Source of the DNA: Euperipatoides rowelli
Taxonomy: Eukaryota; Onychophora; Udeonychophora; Euonychophora; Peripatopsidae
DNA length: 18,063 nucleotides
Assembly: GCA_003024985.2 (NCBI GenBank)
Contig: PXIH01S0008299.1
Direction: 5' to 3' (one strand)
The notes below the pieces were generated by a model. It had not been told where the DNA came from, ran no database searches, and saw nothing but the letters and a program-made list of their open reading frames with translations. Each line of letters starts with the position of its first letter. The first letter of the stretch is position 1. A program made the translations under genes and the position numbers. Positions 18,040 to 18,063 of the stretch are shown here, one piece after another.

Positions 18040-18063
18040 GGTTATTTATTATTATTATTATTT
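18040..18063 (+). repeat. (TTA)n tail of third LINE
   Basis: A TTA/ATT repeat right after the polyadenylation signal, running to the window end. Simple-repeat tails are common in CR1-like and related LINEs. Confidence 0.7.

Larger units (their letters stand above)
17079..18063 (+). mobile_element. third non-LTR retrotransposon, 3' part, decayed
   Basis: A LINE different from the other two, visible from about RT motif C to the 3' tail. At 17079 the frame reads QHCDGTSIS, a degenerate form of the family's xxADDTSIS, then AISDYCK and NLRVNSSKSS (thumb-side text). LGLILDD, KAWYSLKCCLGRVSSIV and then VIPILNYSSLAWSPS follow, as in CR1/Jockey-type ORF2. After a frame change the open frame 17491-17796 has DRLKLLGIQSLLAR and FNVRAGRYHNIDLL; ESNNLPMEIS precedes a stop at 17889-17891. 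A 3' UTR, AATAAA and a (TTA)n tail end it at the window edge. Either 5'-truncated on insertion (usual for LINEs) or too decayed upstream to see. Confidence 0.82.

Noticed and set aside
1-18063. CRISPR array, bacterial operon, tRNA or rRNA genes
   Set aside because: No regularly spaced direct repeats, no prokaryotic gene organisation and no intact tRNA or rRNA; the only tRNA-like sequence is the SINE head.

Overview
This window looks like eukaryotic, almost certainly invertebrate animal, nuclear DNA. It is very A+T-rich and full of microsatellites. No intact host gene is visible, and nothing bacterial (no operons, no ribosome-binding sites). Nearly every recognisable coding trace belongs to a decayed mobile element. 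The mix of a CR1-like LINE with an esterase in ORF1, a Tx1/L1-like LINE, a tRNA-derived SINE and small Helitrons is common in aquatic invertebrates. The species cannot be fixed from the sequence alone. A few N bases (2887, 2889, 2904) mark it as a draft assembly.

Layout. About 275-6620, plus strand: a nearly full-length CR1-like LINE. ORF1 carries a vestigial zinc finger, a PHD finger and an SGNH-esterase relic; ORF2 carries an APE endonuclease, a reverse transcriptase and a C-terminal domain. It is broken by stops and frameshifts, but many catalytic motifs are still readable. A tRNA-derived SINE (1801-2122, minus) sits inside ORF1 and is flanked by a 10-bp duplication. 6729-6972 (plus) and 8787-9007 (minus): two copies of one short non-autonomous Helitron facing each other. 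Each has a 5' TC, a 3' hairpin, ten bases, then CTAG, and lies between A and T. The 1.8 kb between them is AT-rich, with one 67-codon open stretch and an unusual hairpin bearing long C and G runs. A long (AAT)n tract abuts the second copy.

About 9613-15036, minus strand: a second LINE of Tx1/L1 type. ORF1 has an RRM-like segment and a CCHC knuckle; ORF2 has endonuclease, reverse transcriptase and a C-terminal Cys/His knuckle. It ends in a clean 3' stem-loop and lies between two ATTT-repeat tracts. 15217-15304 is a self-complementary TATC/GATA microsatellite. 15311-17050 shows no gene. About 17079-18063, plus: the 3' part of a third LINE, from reverse-transcriptase motif C to a polyadenylation signal and (TTA)n tail at the window edge.

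The genes do not form a host pathway; they are the parts of three self-copying retrotransposons plus passengers (SINE, Helitrons) that depend on enzymes supplied elsewhere. The most informative observations are the paired Helitrons, the SINE-in-LINE nesting, and the intact 3' stem-loop and ATTT flanks of the Tx1-like element. I see no convincing new biological system.
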